DNA of 64,000 bases from positions 310,001-374,000 of the forward strand of contig NZ_CP067089.2 in the NCBI RefSeq assembly GCF_016616095.2, read 5' to 3'. This document shows positions 1 through 8,515 of the stretch, in pieces. A program made the translations under genes and the position numbers. The notes under the pieces were generated by a model, which ran no database searches, was not told the DNA's origin, and saw only the letters and a program-made list of their open reading frames with translations. Position 1 is the stretch's first letter; every line of letters starts with the position of its first letter. The stretch comes from Breznakiella homolactica. GTDB lineage: Bacteria; Spirochaetota; Spirochaetia; Treponematales; Breznakiellaceae.

Positions 1-1
1 G

Positions 2-160
2 GGGGAACTGAAAAACACCAGGCAATTCCTGAATAGCCGGAATACGGCTATGTATGAGGAGTACCAAAACGGTGCAGCGGTTGAGGAACTGGCGGATAAG
101 TATTACCTGTCCCCCAAGACCGTGTATAAGATATTGGCTGCAATAAAGTTCAATAAATAA
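2..160 (+). CDS. C-terminal part of a small HTH protein (CD3324/Mor-like), cut by window start
   Basis: The frame is open from the window edge and ends in TAA at 158-160, giving 52 visible residues. The tail has a helix-turn-helix look: an acidic helix (EEYQNGAAVEELADKYY), then LSPKTVYKILAA. Small CD3324-type Mor-like proteins of clostridia and spirochaetes end in the same way, with a DNA-binding helix as the last element. A strong hairpin terminator follows 10 bp later. The N-terminus lies outside the window, so the family call rests on the tail only. Confidence 0.5.
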   Translation, partial: GELKNTRQFLNSRNTAMYEEYQNGAAVEELADKYYLSPKTVYKILAAIKFNK

Positions 161-170
161 ACCTTGAAAA

Positions 171-210
171 GGCGGCATGACAAAAAACAGGTCATGTCGC
201 CTTTTTGTTT
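171..210 (+). terminator. Intrinsic terminator of the first gene
   Basis: GGCGGCATGAC (171-181) pairs with GTCATGTCGCC (191-201) with one G-T mismatch position. A T-rich tract TTTTTGTTT (202-210) follows directly. It sits 10 bp after the stop of the preceding gene. Confidence 0.85.
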
Positions 211-260
211 CTGTACCGATTAGGAGGGAGCTTTTATATGCGGAGTAGGGTATACTTAAC

Positions 261-287
261 TTGTCGATAACTGAAGTTATCGAACAA
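261..287. repeat. Palindrome of the CGATAAC/GTTATCG family, copy 1
   Basis: TTGTCGATAAC (261-271) pairs with GTTATCGAACAA (276-287) with a one-base bulge. The same palindrome recurs at 46843-46872 with 13-bp perfect arms. Both copies lie just upstream of a gene start, so this is a dispersed palindromic repeat. It could act as a terminator or attenuator of the preceding unit. Confidence 0.6.
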
Positions 288-318
288 CAATGGGTTTTAA
301 AAAAAGGAGCTTATTATT

Positions 319-1092
319 ATGGAAGAAAACGCCGCGCCTGAATTTGATTTTACCCTCATCAATGAGTATTTCGCCGGAATGGAACGGCAGGGGCCGGGCT
401 GCCCCGAAGAAACCGTCCGGGCCTTGAGCTTCACCGGAAAGCTTTCAAAAGAATCGAAAATAGCCGACCTGGGCTGCGGCTCCGGCAGCCAGACCATGGT
501 TCTGGCGCGGCATACCGAAGGGACCATCACCGCCCTGGATCTGTATCCCGGCTCAATTGACAGGCTCAACACGGCCGCCGGAAAACTCGGGGTCCGGAAC
601 CGGGTAAAGGGTATCGTCGGTTCCATGGATGATCTGCCCTTCGGGAAGGAAGAGCTCGACCTCATCTGGTCCGAGGGGGCCATCGCCAATATCGGCTTTG
701 AAAAGGGCCTCAACTACTGGAAGGGCTTTCTCAAAAAAGGCGGGTACGTGGCCGTCACCTACGAGTCCTGGTTTACCAATGAACGCCCCGGCGAAATCGA
801 AAAGTGGTGGACCGACGCGGTCCCCGAAATTAACACCATCGGGCATAATATTCTGACCATGCAGAATGCCGGCTATATACCCGTGGCGGCGTTTACGCTG
901 CCCGAAAGCTGCTGGATAGATAATTATTTCAACCTCCAGAAACCGCGGCGGGAGGAGTTCTTAAAAGAACACCCGGGAAACGAAACAGCCGAGGCCCTGG
1001 TCGCCGCCATGGTGCAGGAGGAAGAGCTGTACCACAAGTACAAACAGTACTATGGGTATGTGTTTTATGTAGGAAAGAAAATTGGCCTGTGA
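319..1092 (+). CDS. Class I SAM-dependent methyltransferase
   Basis: This 257-aa protein has a complete class I methyltransferase core. Motif I is DLGCGSGS at about residues 50-57. The acidic end of strand 2 is ALDLYPGS near residue 73. A GSMDDLPF motif near 101-108 and WSEGAI near 118-122 fit the UbiE/MenG-like superfamily. The C-terminal half ([14 protein letters not shown] and a Tyr-rich tail) differs from UbiE, so the substrate is unknown. A good ribosome site (AAGGAG) lies 9 bases upstream of the ATG. The GNAT gene follows after 9 bp and may be co-transcribed. Confidence 0.8.
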   Translation: MEENAAPEFDFTLINEYFAGMERQGPGCPEETVRALSFTGKLSKESKIADLGCGSGSQTMVLARHTEGTITALDLYPGSIDRLNTAAGKLGVRNRVKGIVGSMDDLPFGKEELDLIWSEGAIANIGFEKGLNYWKGFLKKGGYVAVTYESWFTNERPGEIEKWWTDAVPEINTIGHNILTMQNAGYIPVAAFTLPESCWIDNYFNLQKPRREEFLKEHPGNETAEALVAAMVQEEELYHKYKQYYGYVFYVGKKIGL

Positions 1093-1101
1093 GTTATTCG
1101 A

Positions 1102-1521
1102 ATGAATGATACGGCAATAACCATACGGTACGCCGATACCGGCGATTACACATGGCTCAGCGAACATGACGGGTATATAACCGGAGAAGTGCTGAAAAGC
1201 AAGATTGAAAACAAAGAAGTCTATATTGTCGAAAAGGATAATACAATAATAGGCTGGCTCAGATATAATCTATTCTGGGACATGGTACCCTTCATGAACA
1301 TGCTGAACCTTCTGGACGGCTTTAAAGGAAAAGGAGCAGGAACAAGGCTGGTCCGCCATTGGGAAGAGGAGATGAAGCGGAAGGGCTATACGAACGTATT
1401 GACCTCGACCCAGTCAGACGAAGAGGCCCAGCATTTTTACCGGAAACTGGGATACACGGAAATCGGCGGATTCAAGTACTTTAAAGATCCCTATGAGATT
1501 ATCTTTCAGAAAATATTCTGA
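1102..1521 (+). CDS. GNAT family N-acetyltransferase
   Basis: This is a 139-aa single-domain GNAT protein. The acetyl-CoA pyrophosphate loop (motif A) is FKGKGAGTRL at about residues 74-83. Motif B is EEAQHFYRKLGYTEIG near the C-terminus. Length and layout are normal for a free-standing acetyltransferase; the substrate cannot be told. There is no clear Shine-Dalgarno before the ATG and only 9 bp separate it from the methyltransferase stop, so translational coupling is likely. Confidence 0.8.
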   Translation: MNDTAITIRYADTGDYTWLSEHDGYITGEVLKSKIENKEVYIVEKDNTIIGWLRYNLFWDMVPFMNMLNLLDGFKGKGAGTRLVRHWEEEMKRKGYTNVLTSTQSDEEAQHFYRKLGYTEIGGFKYFKDPYEIIFQKIF

Positions 1522-1539
1522 AATACTGTGTAGGATTAT

Positions 1540-1568
1540 TTGACATATACGATACTCTATCGTATATT
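1540..1568 (+). promoter_or_regulatory. Promoter with palindromic operator of the first toxin-antitoxin operon
   Basis: The -35 box TTGACA (1540-1545) and -10 box TATATT (1563-1568) are separated by exactly 17 bp. The spacer is filled by a perfect 9-bp inverted repeat, TATACGATA (1546-1554) and TATCGTATA (1558-1566). This is the arrangement expected for autorepression by the antitoxin or the TA complex. Transcription would start at or next to the ATG at 1576, giving a leaderless message. Confidence 0.8.
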
Positions 1569-1575
1569 ATATCGT

Positions 1576-1782
1576 ATGAAGGTAACGGCAATTATCGAAG
1601 ACAGTCTTATAAATGAAGTAAAAACCGCCTCCAACAGTTCTACAATAACGGAGGCAATAACCATGGCGTTACGGGATTGGCTGGACTTGTATCATATTAA
1701 GGAACTCAACAAGGAAATAGCGAAAAAACCTATTACAATTGAATCCGGGCGGACCATCCGGGAACTTAACCGGAAATCATGA
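1576..1782 (+). CDS. vapB: Antitoxin of a VapBC-type pair (ribbon-helix-helix type)
   Basis: This 68-aa protein starts with a short strand (MKVTAIIEDSLINEV), followed by two helices (SSTITEAITMALRDWL), typical of ribbon-helix-helix VapB antitoxins. The basic, extended C-terminus would wrap the toxin. ATG 1576 is preferred over an upstream in-frame start at 1540 because the latter would translate the promoter itself. There is no Shine-Dalgarno; the predicted transcript begins at the ATG. It overlaps the PIN toxin gene by ATGA, the usual coupling in this family. Confidence 0.85.
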   Translation: MKVTAIIEDSLINEVKTASNSSTITEAITMALRDWLDLYHIKELNKEIAKKPITIESGRTIRELNRKS

Positions 1783-2156
1783 TAATCCTGGATACATCGG
1801 TTTGGATTGAGTTCCTCAAGGCAAATACAGCCTATTTTAATACCATTTCGTCTCTTTTAGAACAAAGGGAAATATTGGCAGTAGAATGTGTATTCGGCGA
1901 ATTGCTGCAGGGCGTAAAAACCGAAAAAGAGCAGGGTATCATTCTGAAATACTGGGAACATTTACCCAAAATTGATAACGCTGACATAATTATCGAAGCG
2001 GGAAAATACTCCCGAAAGAATAAATTATTGGACAAAGGGGTGGGACTTATCGACGCGGTAATTTTAGTCCATGGAATACGGAGCGCTTCAAAGATATGGA
2101 CCTTGGATAAAAAGCTGCAAAGAATACTGCCCAAAGATTTGATATACAAAAACTAA
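1779..2156 (+). CDS. vapC: PIN-domain ribonuclease toxin, VapC family
   Basis: This is a 125-aa PIN domain. The acidic metal-binding residues expected of VapC are visible: Asp5 (LDTSVW), Glu41 (FGELLQG), Asp92 (LIDAVIL) and Asp110 (TLDKKL). VapC toxins are Mg-dependent RNases that cleave tRNA or rRNA and are neutralised by the partner encoded just upstream. The ATGA overlap with the antitoxin gene enforces coupled translation. Length is normal and nothing appears broken. Confidence 0.9.
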   Translation: MIILDTSVWIEFLKANTAYFNTISSLLEQREILAVECVFGELLQGVKTEKEQGIILKYWEHLPKIDNADIIIEAGKYSRKNKLLDKGVGLIDAVILVHGIRSASKIWTLDKKLQRILPKDLIYKN

Positions 2157-2170
2157 GCAGAACCATTTTT

Positions 2171-2207
2171 CTCTTTCCTTTGCAATCCCCCGTACCTGTG
2201 ATATACT
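2171..2207 (+). promoter_or_regulatory. Dispersed promoter repeat, copy A
   Basis: TTGCAA (2180-2185), a 16-bp spacer and an extended -10 TGATATACT (TATACT 2202-2207) sit inside the repeat CTTTCCTTTGCAATC...TGTGATATACTTTT. The same unit recurs at 13093, 13756, 23680 and 56872, always on the + strand with the same spacing. In this copy the start-codon end of the repeat is lost (CCTAGGGG instead of TCATGGAA). It would drive the hypothetical gene at 2251. Confidence 0.65.
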
Positions 2208-2250
2208 TTTCCTAGGGGACAGAAGATTTTTCAGAAATATCTACAAAAAA

Positions 2251-2697
2251 ATGACTATATCTGACTACTTAGCCAAAAGAAAATTATCCGCTAATTTGAC
2301 AAAGTACATTGAAAAAAATGGGCTTGATGGAGTGATTGATATTTGGGAATCAAGGTGGAAGCATATTTTTGAATCAAATTACTACTTTATTGAAGAATAT
2401 ATAAATGACTTATCAAAGCGAAAAATAATAGATGAAATACTACGGCATTGCGACATAGAGAATAAAAACCAGTATCTGGAAAAATTAAAAGTCTTAGATG
2501 ATACTTTCAAAGAAAAGACAGTGGAAACAAGGGAAAGTGTCACGCGATATTCCGGATGGGGCAGTGACGACCCAAATGATGTTTTTTCAAATCTACTAGG
2601 TTTTAAAGTTGAAAAGATAGATAAAAACTGGTTTTATTTCGGAGTCCCATGGGCTAGAATTGAACAATGGGGCATAACTGAGAATGATTTAACTTAA
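2251..2697 (+). CDS. Hypothetical protein
   Basis: This is a 148-aa soluble protein with no family I recognise. It is rich in aromatic and charged residues (WESRWKHIF, NWFYFGVPWARIEQWG) and has no signal peptide or membrane segment. Base composition is more AT-rich than the methyltransferase upstream. It is the first gene after promoter repeat copy A. The small C-terminal WGIT motif and size resemble the many orphan cargo proteins of this zone. Confidence 0.55.
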   Translation: MTISDYLAKRKLSANLTKYIEKNGLDGVIDIWESRWKHIFESNYYFIEEYINDLSKRKIIDEILRHCDIENKNQYLEKLKVLDDTFKEKTVETRESVTRYSGWGSDDPNDVFSNLLGFKVEKIDKNWFYFGVPWARIEQWGITENDLT

Positions 2698-2731
2698 TGG
2701 CGGGATAAAGGTGGAATCAAAGGAGAAAAAA

Positions 2732-3115
2732 ATGGAAAAACAAAAATCCTATGCTTTGTATAATCTGTTTTGTATACTGTGGATAGTTTCCGCCCTTATC
2801 ATGTGTCTGCTGGCCGTGGGTAACTTTATCGACCAGCGGTATGACATACATTTTTTAATTGCCGCCTTAAGCTGCGTGGTTGTGGCGGCCGGCTGCGGCA
2901 TGCTGCTTAAAAGGCAAAAGAAAGGATTGATCTTTGGTTTTGCCGGTATTCTGATATACATTCTTTCTTTTGTAACCAGCGATTATTTCCAGCGAAGGTT
3001 AAAAGCAAACAGTAATGACACGGTAATGTTTGTAATCCTCTGTTTTGTTATCCCGCTTGTGATCGGCGGGATACTGTTATTTCTGGCGCCCAGGTATTTG
3101 AAAAACAAAGAGTGA
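2732..3115 (+). CDS. Small integral membrane protein
   Basis: This 127-aa protein has four hydrophobic segments: LYNLFCILWIVSALIMCLL, FLIAALSCVVVAAG, LIFGFAGILIYILSF and FVILCFVIPLVIGGILLFL. I start it at ATG 2732, which has AGGAG six bases upstream, rather than at GTG 2711, which has no ribosome site. No functional motif is visible. It lies 13-14 bp after the preceding gene and could be co-transcribed with it. Confidence 0.6.
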   Translation: MEKQKSYALYNLFCILWIVSALIMCLLAVGNFIDQRYDIHFLIAALSCVVVAAGCGMLLKRQKKGLIFGFAGILIYILSFVTSDYFQRRLKANSNDTVMFVILCFVIPLVIGGILLFLAPRYLKNKE

Positions 3116-3155
3116 TGGGGCGCCTCCGTTATATACTGGATGGAAGGGTAAGGAT

Positions 3156-3473
3156 TTGAGAAAATATAGTTTCCTAGTACTGGCGGTTTTCTTATTAAGC
3201 GCCCCGTTTTTATTCGCCGCGGAAGATGACATTTGCCGGGTACATCTCTGCAAAATGGAAGTAAAACAAGTAAGAATATCCTATGGACTTCCTTCACGGG
3301 CCTTCTTTGATTACGCGGAAGTCAGGTCGGAATCCTTTCCCAACTGTGACGATTCTGTTTTAGGCGGATGTATTGTCCGGGAAATAACCCATGCTGAAAA
3401 AAATGTCTGCGAACAATGCAATACGGCCCGGGATGAATGGCGGAAGGCTGAAAACGATAACGACAAGGACTGA
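3156..3473 (+). CDS. Secreted cysteine-rich small protein
   Basis: This 105-aa protein begins with a signal peptide (MRKYSFLVLAVFLLSAPFLFA, likely cut after FAA). The mature part has six cysteines, including ICRVHLC and VCEQCN, suggesting disulfides or metal binding outside the cytoplasm. The start is TTG 3156 with AAGGA just upstream. The family is not recognised. It is followed after 9 bp by the P-loop kinase gene. Confidence 0.5.
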   Translation: MRKYSFLVLAVFLLSAPFLFAAEDDICRVHLCKMEVKQVRISYGLPSRAFFDYAEVRSESFPNCDDSVLGGCIVREITHAEKNVCEQCNTARDEWRKAENDNDKD

Positions 3474-3482
3474 ACCATCCTC

Positions 3483-4037
3483 ATGGTCATCTTAATCGGC
3501 GGTCCCAGCCATACCGGAAAAACCCTCCTGGCCCAGAAATTAATGGAAAAGTATAAAACCCCGTATTTGTCCATTGACCATATAAAAATGGGGATATACC
3601 GGGGATATCCTGACTGCGGTTTTACCCCTGAATCGGATGAGGAAACCATAACCCAAAAACTATGGCCGGTAGTTTCGGGTATAATAAAAACAGCCGTCGA
3701 AAACAACCAGGGCCTAATAATCGAAGGTGTTTATTTGCCATATAATCTTTATGGACTGGATGAAAATTATTCAGAAAAAATACTGTACTGTAAGCTTCTT
3801 TTTTCAGGAGAATACATACGGAATTATTTCCGGACGAAAATAGTAGAGAACGAAAACGCGATAGAACAGCGGAAGGAACGGTTCGATACGCCGCAGGAGC
3901 AGTATATAAAAGAAAACGCCCGGGTCAGGGATTTATGCGAAAAAAACAATGTAAAATATTTCGAGATAAAACAGGATTACACTAAAGAAATAAAAAATGT
4001 TTATATGTGGATAAAGAAAGAATACAAGAAATTGTGA
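3483..4037 (+). CDS. P-loop NTPase, kinase-like
   Basis: This 184-aa protein has Walker A GGPSHTGKT at residues 6-14 and an LSIDHIKMG stretch after strand 2. This resembles small-molecule kinases of the adenylate kinase / 2-phosphoglycerate kinase-like P-loop group. LIIEGVYLP near residue 80 could be the Walker B strand. A basic arginine-rich segment (RKERFDTPQEQYIKEN) could be the lid. The substrate is unknown. It is likely in one unit with the secreted protein upstream. Confidence 0.65.
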   Translation: MVILIGGPSHTGKTLLAQKLMEKYKTPYLSIDHIKMGIYRGYPDCGFTPESDEETITQKLWPVVSGIIKTAVENNQGLIIEGVYLPYNLYGLDENYSEKILYCKLLFSGEYIRNYFRTKIVENENAIEQRKERFDTPQEQYIKENARVRDLCEKNNVKYFEIKQDYTKEIKNVYMWIKKEYKKL

Positions 4038-4069
4038 TAGTATAACCAAAAATCAAAAGGAGCGGAAAT

Positions 4070-5173
4070 ATGGGCGCGGATCACGGCGAGACAGTACTGC
4101 AGAAACCAATTAGTGAATACGCTCAATATATTAAAAACCTGATACCGGCGAATATCCCTGGGACGTACGCGCTGAAACCCATGTTCGAAAACATTGCCGG
4201 CGAAGAAAAAATACGAGACGGCATTGCTGCCTTCAGGGATTTTTTATACGTATTCTGCGACCGTTTAATCTCGGACGGGCACGCATACGCCAAACCGCAG
4301 AGAACAAAGAACCCGGCGAACTATCCGTTTTTGCATGATCTTAATTACCTGCTGATTGACATAGGGTATCACGGCAAACTGGCTGGAGACGGCGGGTCAA
4401 TATCGGTCGCGGATATCCCTTCATTTGCTGACCCAAAACCCAAGCTCTCCGCTCCCAAGCAGACGGAGTGCCTGCGGTTTTTGAGACTCTGCGGTTTTGC
4501 TTTTACCGGCATTGATCTGGAAAAAAAGGCCCGTATTATTTCGCAAGTCCTGCCGGCGGAAGTGTCCTATCCCGCTAATCCCATTCTGCTTACTGGATTA
4601 AAAGCCCTGTCGATCGCGGCTAAGGAACTGTGGGTGCGGTTTTATAATACCGCCGACAACCTTTTCCGGTGCGACTACCGGGTGCTGAAAGCCGAAGATA
4701 CGGACGTGTTTGATGTCCTGAAAGATTTCCTGCATCCGCTGCCCAAAAAAATCCAAACCTTCGCCCTGGAATTGCACCGGCGTTATACGGATAGGGGAAT
4801 GACCTGCGTGACCCTCAACGACGAGGCGGTCCACTTCGCTTATTCCTATACGAAGAACAGCAGGCGGACCTTATCCACCCGGGATATATACCAGCAAAGG
4901 ATATGGGAATTCGCCTTGTCCATGCAGTACGGCTATTGCTTAGTTGTGCGGTCCAAGAGAATAGACAAACACCCGGATGTTATTAAGGGATTCCCGCTGC
5001 CGTTACAGGAAAGAATCGCCCGGGGCTACGGCTGTGACAGGAAGCTGTACAACGCGCCCTGCCAAGGCGGCTGCCAGGGTATCCGTATACCCTTGGATGA
5101 TTCAATTTTACCCATCAGCCGGGATATTGAAACGTGGCTTGATCATGAGACGCCGGGTTCTTCGGGAAAATAA
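4070..5173 (+). CDS. Conserved hypothetical protein, 367 aa
   Basis: This soluble protein has no signal peptide and no nucleotide-binding motif I can recognise. It has a good ribosome site (AAGGAG, 8 bp before ATG). The C-terminal part carries a Cys-Gly-rich patch, YGCDRKLYNAPCQGGCQG, near residues 322-340 that could bind a metal. The length and well-balanced codon use argue for an ordinary, non-recent gene. I cannot assign a function. Confidence 0.6.
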   Translation: MGADHGETVLQKPISEYAQYIKNLIPANIPGTYALKPMFENIAGEEKIRDGIAAFRDFLYVFCDRLISDGHAYAKPQRTKNPANYPFLHDLNYLLIDIGYHGKLAGDGGSISVADIPSFADPKPKLSAPKQTECLRFLRLCGFAFTGIDLEKKARIISQVLPAEVSYPANPILLTGLKALSIAAKELWVRFYNTADNLFRCDYRVLKAEDTDVFDVLKDFLHPLPKKIQTFALELHRRYTDRGMTCVTLNDEAVHFAYSYTKNSRRTLSTRDIYQQRIWEFALSMQYGYCLVVRSKRIDKHPDVIKGFPLPLQERIARGYGCDRKLYNAPCQGGCQGIRIPLDDSILPISRDIETWLDHETPGSSGK

Positions 5174-5204
5174 GCGGTATCCGCGGACGGGACGCCAGGC
5201 GACA

Positions 5205-5227
5205 TTTGCTCTGAAACCGGGTATAAT
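5205..5227 (+). promoter_or_regulatory. Likely leaderless promoter of the Fe-S protein gene
   Basis: A perfect -10 box TATAAT (5222-5227) lies only 5 bp before ATG 5233. A weak -35 match (GCGACA) sits 17 bp upstream. Transcription would begin close to the A of the ATG, and no Shine-Dalgarno is present. Confidence 0.45.
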
Positions 5228-5232
5228 ACGGT

Positions 5233-5940
5233 ATGGCCAAAATGACAGCTGTGATAACCAGTGAGACGGTAAAAGATTACGGCGTACACGCCGGGGCGGA
5301 CGTGGTCGGCGTAGCCGCCGCCGGGGATTTCGGCTCGGCGCCGGAGGGCTTTAAACCCGCCGACGTGCTCCCGGAATGCCGTTCCGTTATCGTCCTGGGC
5401 GCCACGTTTTCGCCGGAAGTCTTTAAGGATATCCTCGAGTATACGGCCAGCCGCAACGCCATGCTCAGCGCCATGACCGCCATGGCAAAAGAAGTGGCCA
5501 AACGGATAAAGGCCGGCGGATACCAGTCAAAAGTCATCAGCGCGGCAGGCGGCAAATGGGTGGACGGCGACGGGAGAAAAGAGCAGGTCGGCTACATTTC
5601 CCTGAAACACGCGGCGGAAATTGCCGGGCTTGGGACCATCGGGAAAAACTATCTGCTCACGAATACCCGGTACGGCAACCTTCTCTGGCTCAGCGCGGTG
5701 CTAACCGACGCGGAGCTGGTCCCGGATAAAAGAGTTCAATCCGACATGTGCCGCGGCTGCAATACGTGTGTGGAAGCCTGCCCCGCGGGGGCGCTCAACG
5801 ACCTTTCCGCGTTCGGTAAAAAGGGATGCTCAAAATTTTTTACCATAGAAGACAGAAAGTTCAAGGTAAAGTGCTACCTGTGCCGCACTATATGCCCCAA
5901 CGGTTTGGGTAAGCAGGCTATAAAGAATATTTTGATGTAA
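5233..5940 (+). CDS. Epoxyqueuosine reductase-like 4Fe-4S protein
   Basis: This 235-aa protein has a ferredoxin-type double cluster in its C-terminal third: MCRGCNTCVEACPAG at about residues 172-186, and CYLCRTICPNG at about 214-224. The N-terminal domain (GADVVGVAAAGDF, SVIVLGATFSPEVF, LGTIGKNYLLT) matches the QueG-like family. It lacks the length and HEAT repeats of true QueG, so it is probably one of the short QueG-like reductases of anaerobes rather than the tRNA enzyme. It is cytoplasmic. Confidence 0.75.
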   Translation: MAKMTAVITSETVKDYGVHAGADVVGVAAAGDFGSAPEGFKPADVLPECRSVIVLGATFSPEVFKDILEYTASRNAMLSAMTAMAKEVAKRIKAGGYQSKVISAAGGKWVDGDGRKEQVGYISLKHAAEIAGLGTIGKNYLLTNTRYGNLLWLSAVLTDAELVPDKRVQSDMCRGCNTCVEACPAGALNDLSAFGKKGCSKFFTIEDRKFKVKCYLCRTICPNGLGKQAIKNILM

Positions 5941-5969
5941 ATGGAAATTAGGTTATAAAGAAGGATTTG

Positions 5970-6761
5970 ATGAAAAAGTTTCTGTATTTTCCAATGTATA
6001 AGAGCATAGTTGTTTTTTTCATATTAATTAATTGCATCCAACTCCCTGCCCAGGAATATGAATTATGGTCCGAGGGATTTATCAGAGGATTTAATACCAT
6101 GTCTATCGACGGGTGGGATGAGTGCTATTATTACAACAACTATATTATATCGCAAAGCGCGTTACACAGAAATTCCGTGCCCATGGATAATTCTTATAAT
6201 TACCGGCTGCCCAGCATATACTATTATCAGGCCGGAGGAATAGAATATTCAATAAATATGCAGTTTGATGAACGAAAACTTATTAAGTATGACGTCTATG
6301 TGGATCGAGCGCTGGTATGGGAATCAAGAAAAATAGTAGAAAATGAAACTGAAATAATAATTGAAGTTGTTTCTGTGTATGATGATGGAGAAAAGCAAAT
6401 AATCAGGTATTACAATAACAGGGATGATTTCCTCCAGGAAAAATTAAATGCCGCATTAGTGCAAACGCTGGCCAGCCAGATAAAGGCGGTGGAACGGAAT
6501 GGATATATTGAAACCGAATGGATGATTGAGGGTTTGGAAGAAATCATTCGGAACCTGGATGTCCATGGACTGAGGGTATTCCGGAATTTAATATACGCAA
6601 ATCACGGGTACCAATTTAAAACAGACTACTGGAAATTGTTCTTTGAAAAGTATATGAGAGGGTATGAAGGAACACATTCAAATGAAGAAGCGGAAACGCT
6701 GTTGAGTGACAATGAAAAAGAAGTTATAAAAAGAATAGCCGAAGAAGAACGTACAAGATAA
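5970..6761 (+). CDS. Secreted protein of unknown function
   Basis: This 263-aa protein has an N-terminal signal segment (SIVVFFILINCIQLPAQ, probable cut after PAQ). The mature region is Tyr/Asn-rich and acidic, with no recognised domain. ATG 5970 is preferred over TTG 5967 because AAGG lies 5 bp upstream. The following secreted SH3-like gene is separated by 123 bp. Confidence 0.55.
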   Translation: MKKFLYFPMYKSIVVFFILINCIQLPAQEYELWSEGFIRGFNTMSIDGWDECYYYNNYIISQSALHRNSVPMDNSYNYRLPSIYYYQAGGIEYSINMQFDERKLIKYDVYVDRALVWESRKIVENETEIIIEVVSVYDDGEKQIIRYYNNRDDFLQEKLNAALVQTLASQIKAVERNGYIETEWMIEGLEEIIRNLDVHGLRVFRNLIYANHGYQFKTDYWKLFFEKYMRGYEGTHSNEEAETLLSDNEKEVIKRIAEEERTR

Positions 6762-6884
6762 CCCGGTTTCAATCCGCTCAGTGGAGGATACGCCCGGAAT
6801 TTAGGCCATGCCGCCTTGGATTATTTACATTAAATGCTGTATTATTATTTAATCTCCTGAAAAAGCGTACTTTCGGAATGGCCC

Positions 6885-7685
6885 ATGAAAAAGATTATCA
6901 CAGGTGTGTTGCTGTTGTGCATTACTGTTTTGCTGCACTCCGACATCTATGAAATTACTGATGAAAAAACCGAAGAAAGATACATAAATACGGAAGACGG
7001 ACTGCGGCTGCGGGAGGAGCCTTCCCTGGGAGCCGGGGTGATTGGGATTATTCCGTATGATGATGTGGTTGTATTATACGACCAGTACAGCAATGAAAAA
7101 ATCCGCATTGACAACATTGAAAGCCGGTGGGTAAAAGTTTTCTGGGGTGATACAACCGGCTGGGTGTTTGACGGATATCTTTCGGAACAGCCTTCAAAGG
7201 GAATTGTGGAACTAAGCAGGGAATCACCGCTGTATCAGCAGGTTAATAAGGAATTCATTCTGGCCGGACTTAACCAGTACGTTTCAAAGGCGGAAGACGT
7301 GATTAGACTGTTTGACCTAAGGGAAGACGAATTAAAAAGCAATGACGGCCGGTTATCTGATTTTGAGAATAGCGATGTTAAAATACTATTTGGGTTTTCC
7401 CGGCAGGTTGGCAGGGTGACACTTATCAGCAGTAAATATGCCACAACACGGGGATTAAGGGTCGGTGATAATATTTCAAAGCTCAGGCAGCTGTATCCGG
7501 GCAGTGTCAGGGATTACAATAATTCATTTTTTGATGAGCAGGAATACGGGGCGGGAGCAATATCATTTTTTTGGAGTATACGCCTGTGGAATAAGCGGTA
7601 TTATCAAAACCGCCATTATCAAACGTTGCGTTTTATTTGCAGGGACGGAATCGTTATGGCTATTGAACATATAACTGATCTATAA
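6885..7685 (+). CDS. Secreted protein with bacterial SH3-like domain
   Basis: This 266-aa protein has a signal peptide (MKKIITGVLLLCITVLLHS). An SH3b-like domain covers about residues 34-105: GLRLREEPSLGAGVIGIIP, then WVKVFWGDTTGWVFDGYLSE. In other bacteria this domain binds cell-wall peptides. The C-terminal 150 residues are unlike anything I recognise. A frameshifted relative with the same WVFGGYL-type end lies at 57119-57518. No clear Shine-Dalgarno. Confidence 0.7.
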   Translation: MKKIITGVLLLCITVLLHSDIYEITDEKTEERYINTEDGLRLREEPSLGAGVIGIIPYDDVVVLYDQYSNEKIRIDNIESRWVKVFWGDTTGWVFDGYLSEQPSKGIVELSRESPLYQQVNKEFILAGLNQYVSKAEDVIRLFDLREDELKSNDGRLSDFENSDVKILFGFSRQVGRVTLISSKYATTRGLRVGDNISKLRQLYPGSVRDYNNSFFDEQEYGAGAISFFWSIRLWNKRYYQNRHYQTLRFICRDGIVMAIEHITDL

Positions 7686-7748
7686 TGCCGCAATGATTTC
7701 TTATATTGTATAATAAAAAATGAAGATACTGTCAAAAAACTACAGTGA

Positions 7749-7922
7749 AGAAAAGAATTCCGGCGGAAGGGGATAGCGGCAGTACTGCTGGAAAAAATCA
7801 TCGCTGAGGCAAAATCCCTGGGCTATACGGTAATCCGGCTGCACGCTTCGGCAATGGGGAAACCGCTCTATTCGCGGTACGGCTTTATTGAATCCGAGGG
7901 TTTTATGCATTTATCGGAATAA
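7749..7922 (+). pseudogene. C-terminal fragment of a GNAT acetyltransferase
   Basis: Reading from 7749 without a start codon gives RKGIAAVLLEKIIAEAKSLG, then YSRYGFIESEGFMHLSE and TAA at 7920-7922. The first part is the acetyl-CoA loop of a GNAT domain and the second the usual last strand. The N-terminal half is absent, so this is a gene remnant, not an intact enzyme. It abuts the intact GNAT gene at 7967 but is a different subfamily. Confidence 0.75.
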
Positions 7923-7966
7923 CGTCCAAATGGTTATCCAAATCTGTATCGGAGGTTTGTAATTTC

Positions 7967-8515
7967 ATGCTGAAACACAAAGGCACGCGGGACATAAAAA
8001 CAGAACGGCTGCTGTTACGGAAAATAACGCCGGAAGACGCGGAAATGGTATTTAAGTGGATGAGTGACCCGGAGGTATTGAAGTTCGAGGACTGGATATT
8101 ACATACAGACACGGCGTTTACAAAAGGATTTATTTCCTGGGTCACCAATGATTACGCCACCGATAAAATATACAATTGGGGCATTCAATTGGGAGAAGAA
8201 CTGATTGGAAATATACTGGTAACAGAAGTACTCGATGAGGCAAAAAAAGGCACCATCGGGTATTATCTGAGAAAAGACTGCTGGTCAAAGGGGTACGCCA
8301 CGGAAGCCGTAAAGGCCGTGATACGGTATATGTTTTCGGAAGTAGGCCTGTATAAAATTGACGCGAGACATGCGGTAAAAAACAGGGCGTCGGGCACGGT
8401 GCTGCAGAAAGCGGGAATGGCCTACACCGGCCATGTAAAAGAATATTATTACTGCCACTCGGAATGGCATGACTGTGATTTTTACGCCATTACCCAGGAA
8501 GGCAATAGTATATGA
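7967..8515 (+). CDS. GNAT acetyltransferase, RimJ/RimL type
   Basis: This 182-aa protein opens with TERLLLRKITPEDAEMVFKW and contains DPEVLKF, both hallmarks of the RimJ/RimL branch. The acetyl-CoA region is GYYLRKDCWSKGYATEAVKAV at about 97-117. The end (NRASGTVLQKAGMAYTG) matches motif B. Such enzymes acetylate ribosomal protein N-termini or small molecules; the substrate is unknown. It overlaps the next gene by ATGA. Confidence 0.85.
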   Translation: MLKHKGTRDIKTERLLLRKITPEDAEMVFKWMSDPEVLKFEDWILHTDTAFTKGFISWVTNDYATDKIYNWGIQLGEELIGNILVTEVLDEAKKGTIGYYLRKDCWSKGYATEAVKAVIRYMFSEVGLYKIDARHAVKNRASGTVLQKAGMAYTGHVKEYYYCHSEWHDCDFYAITQEGNSI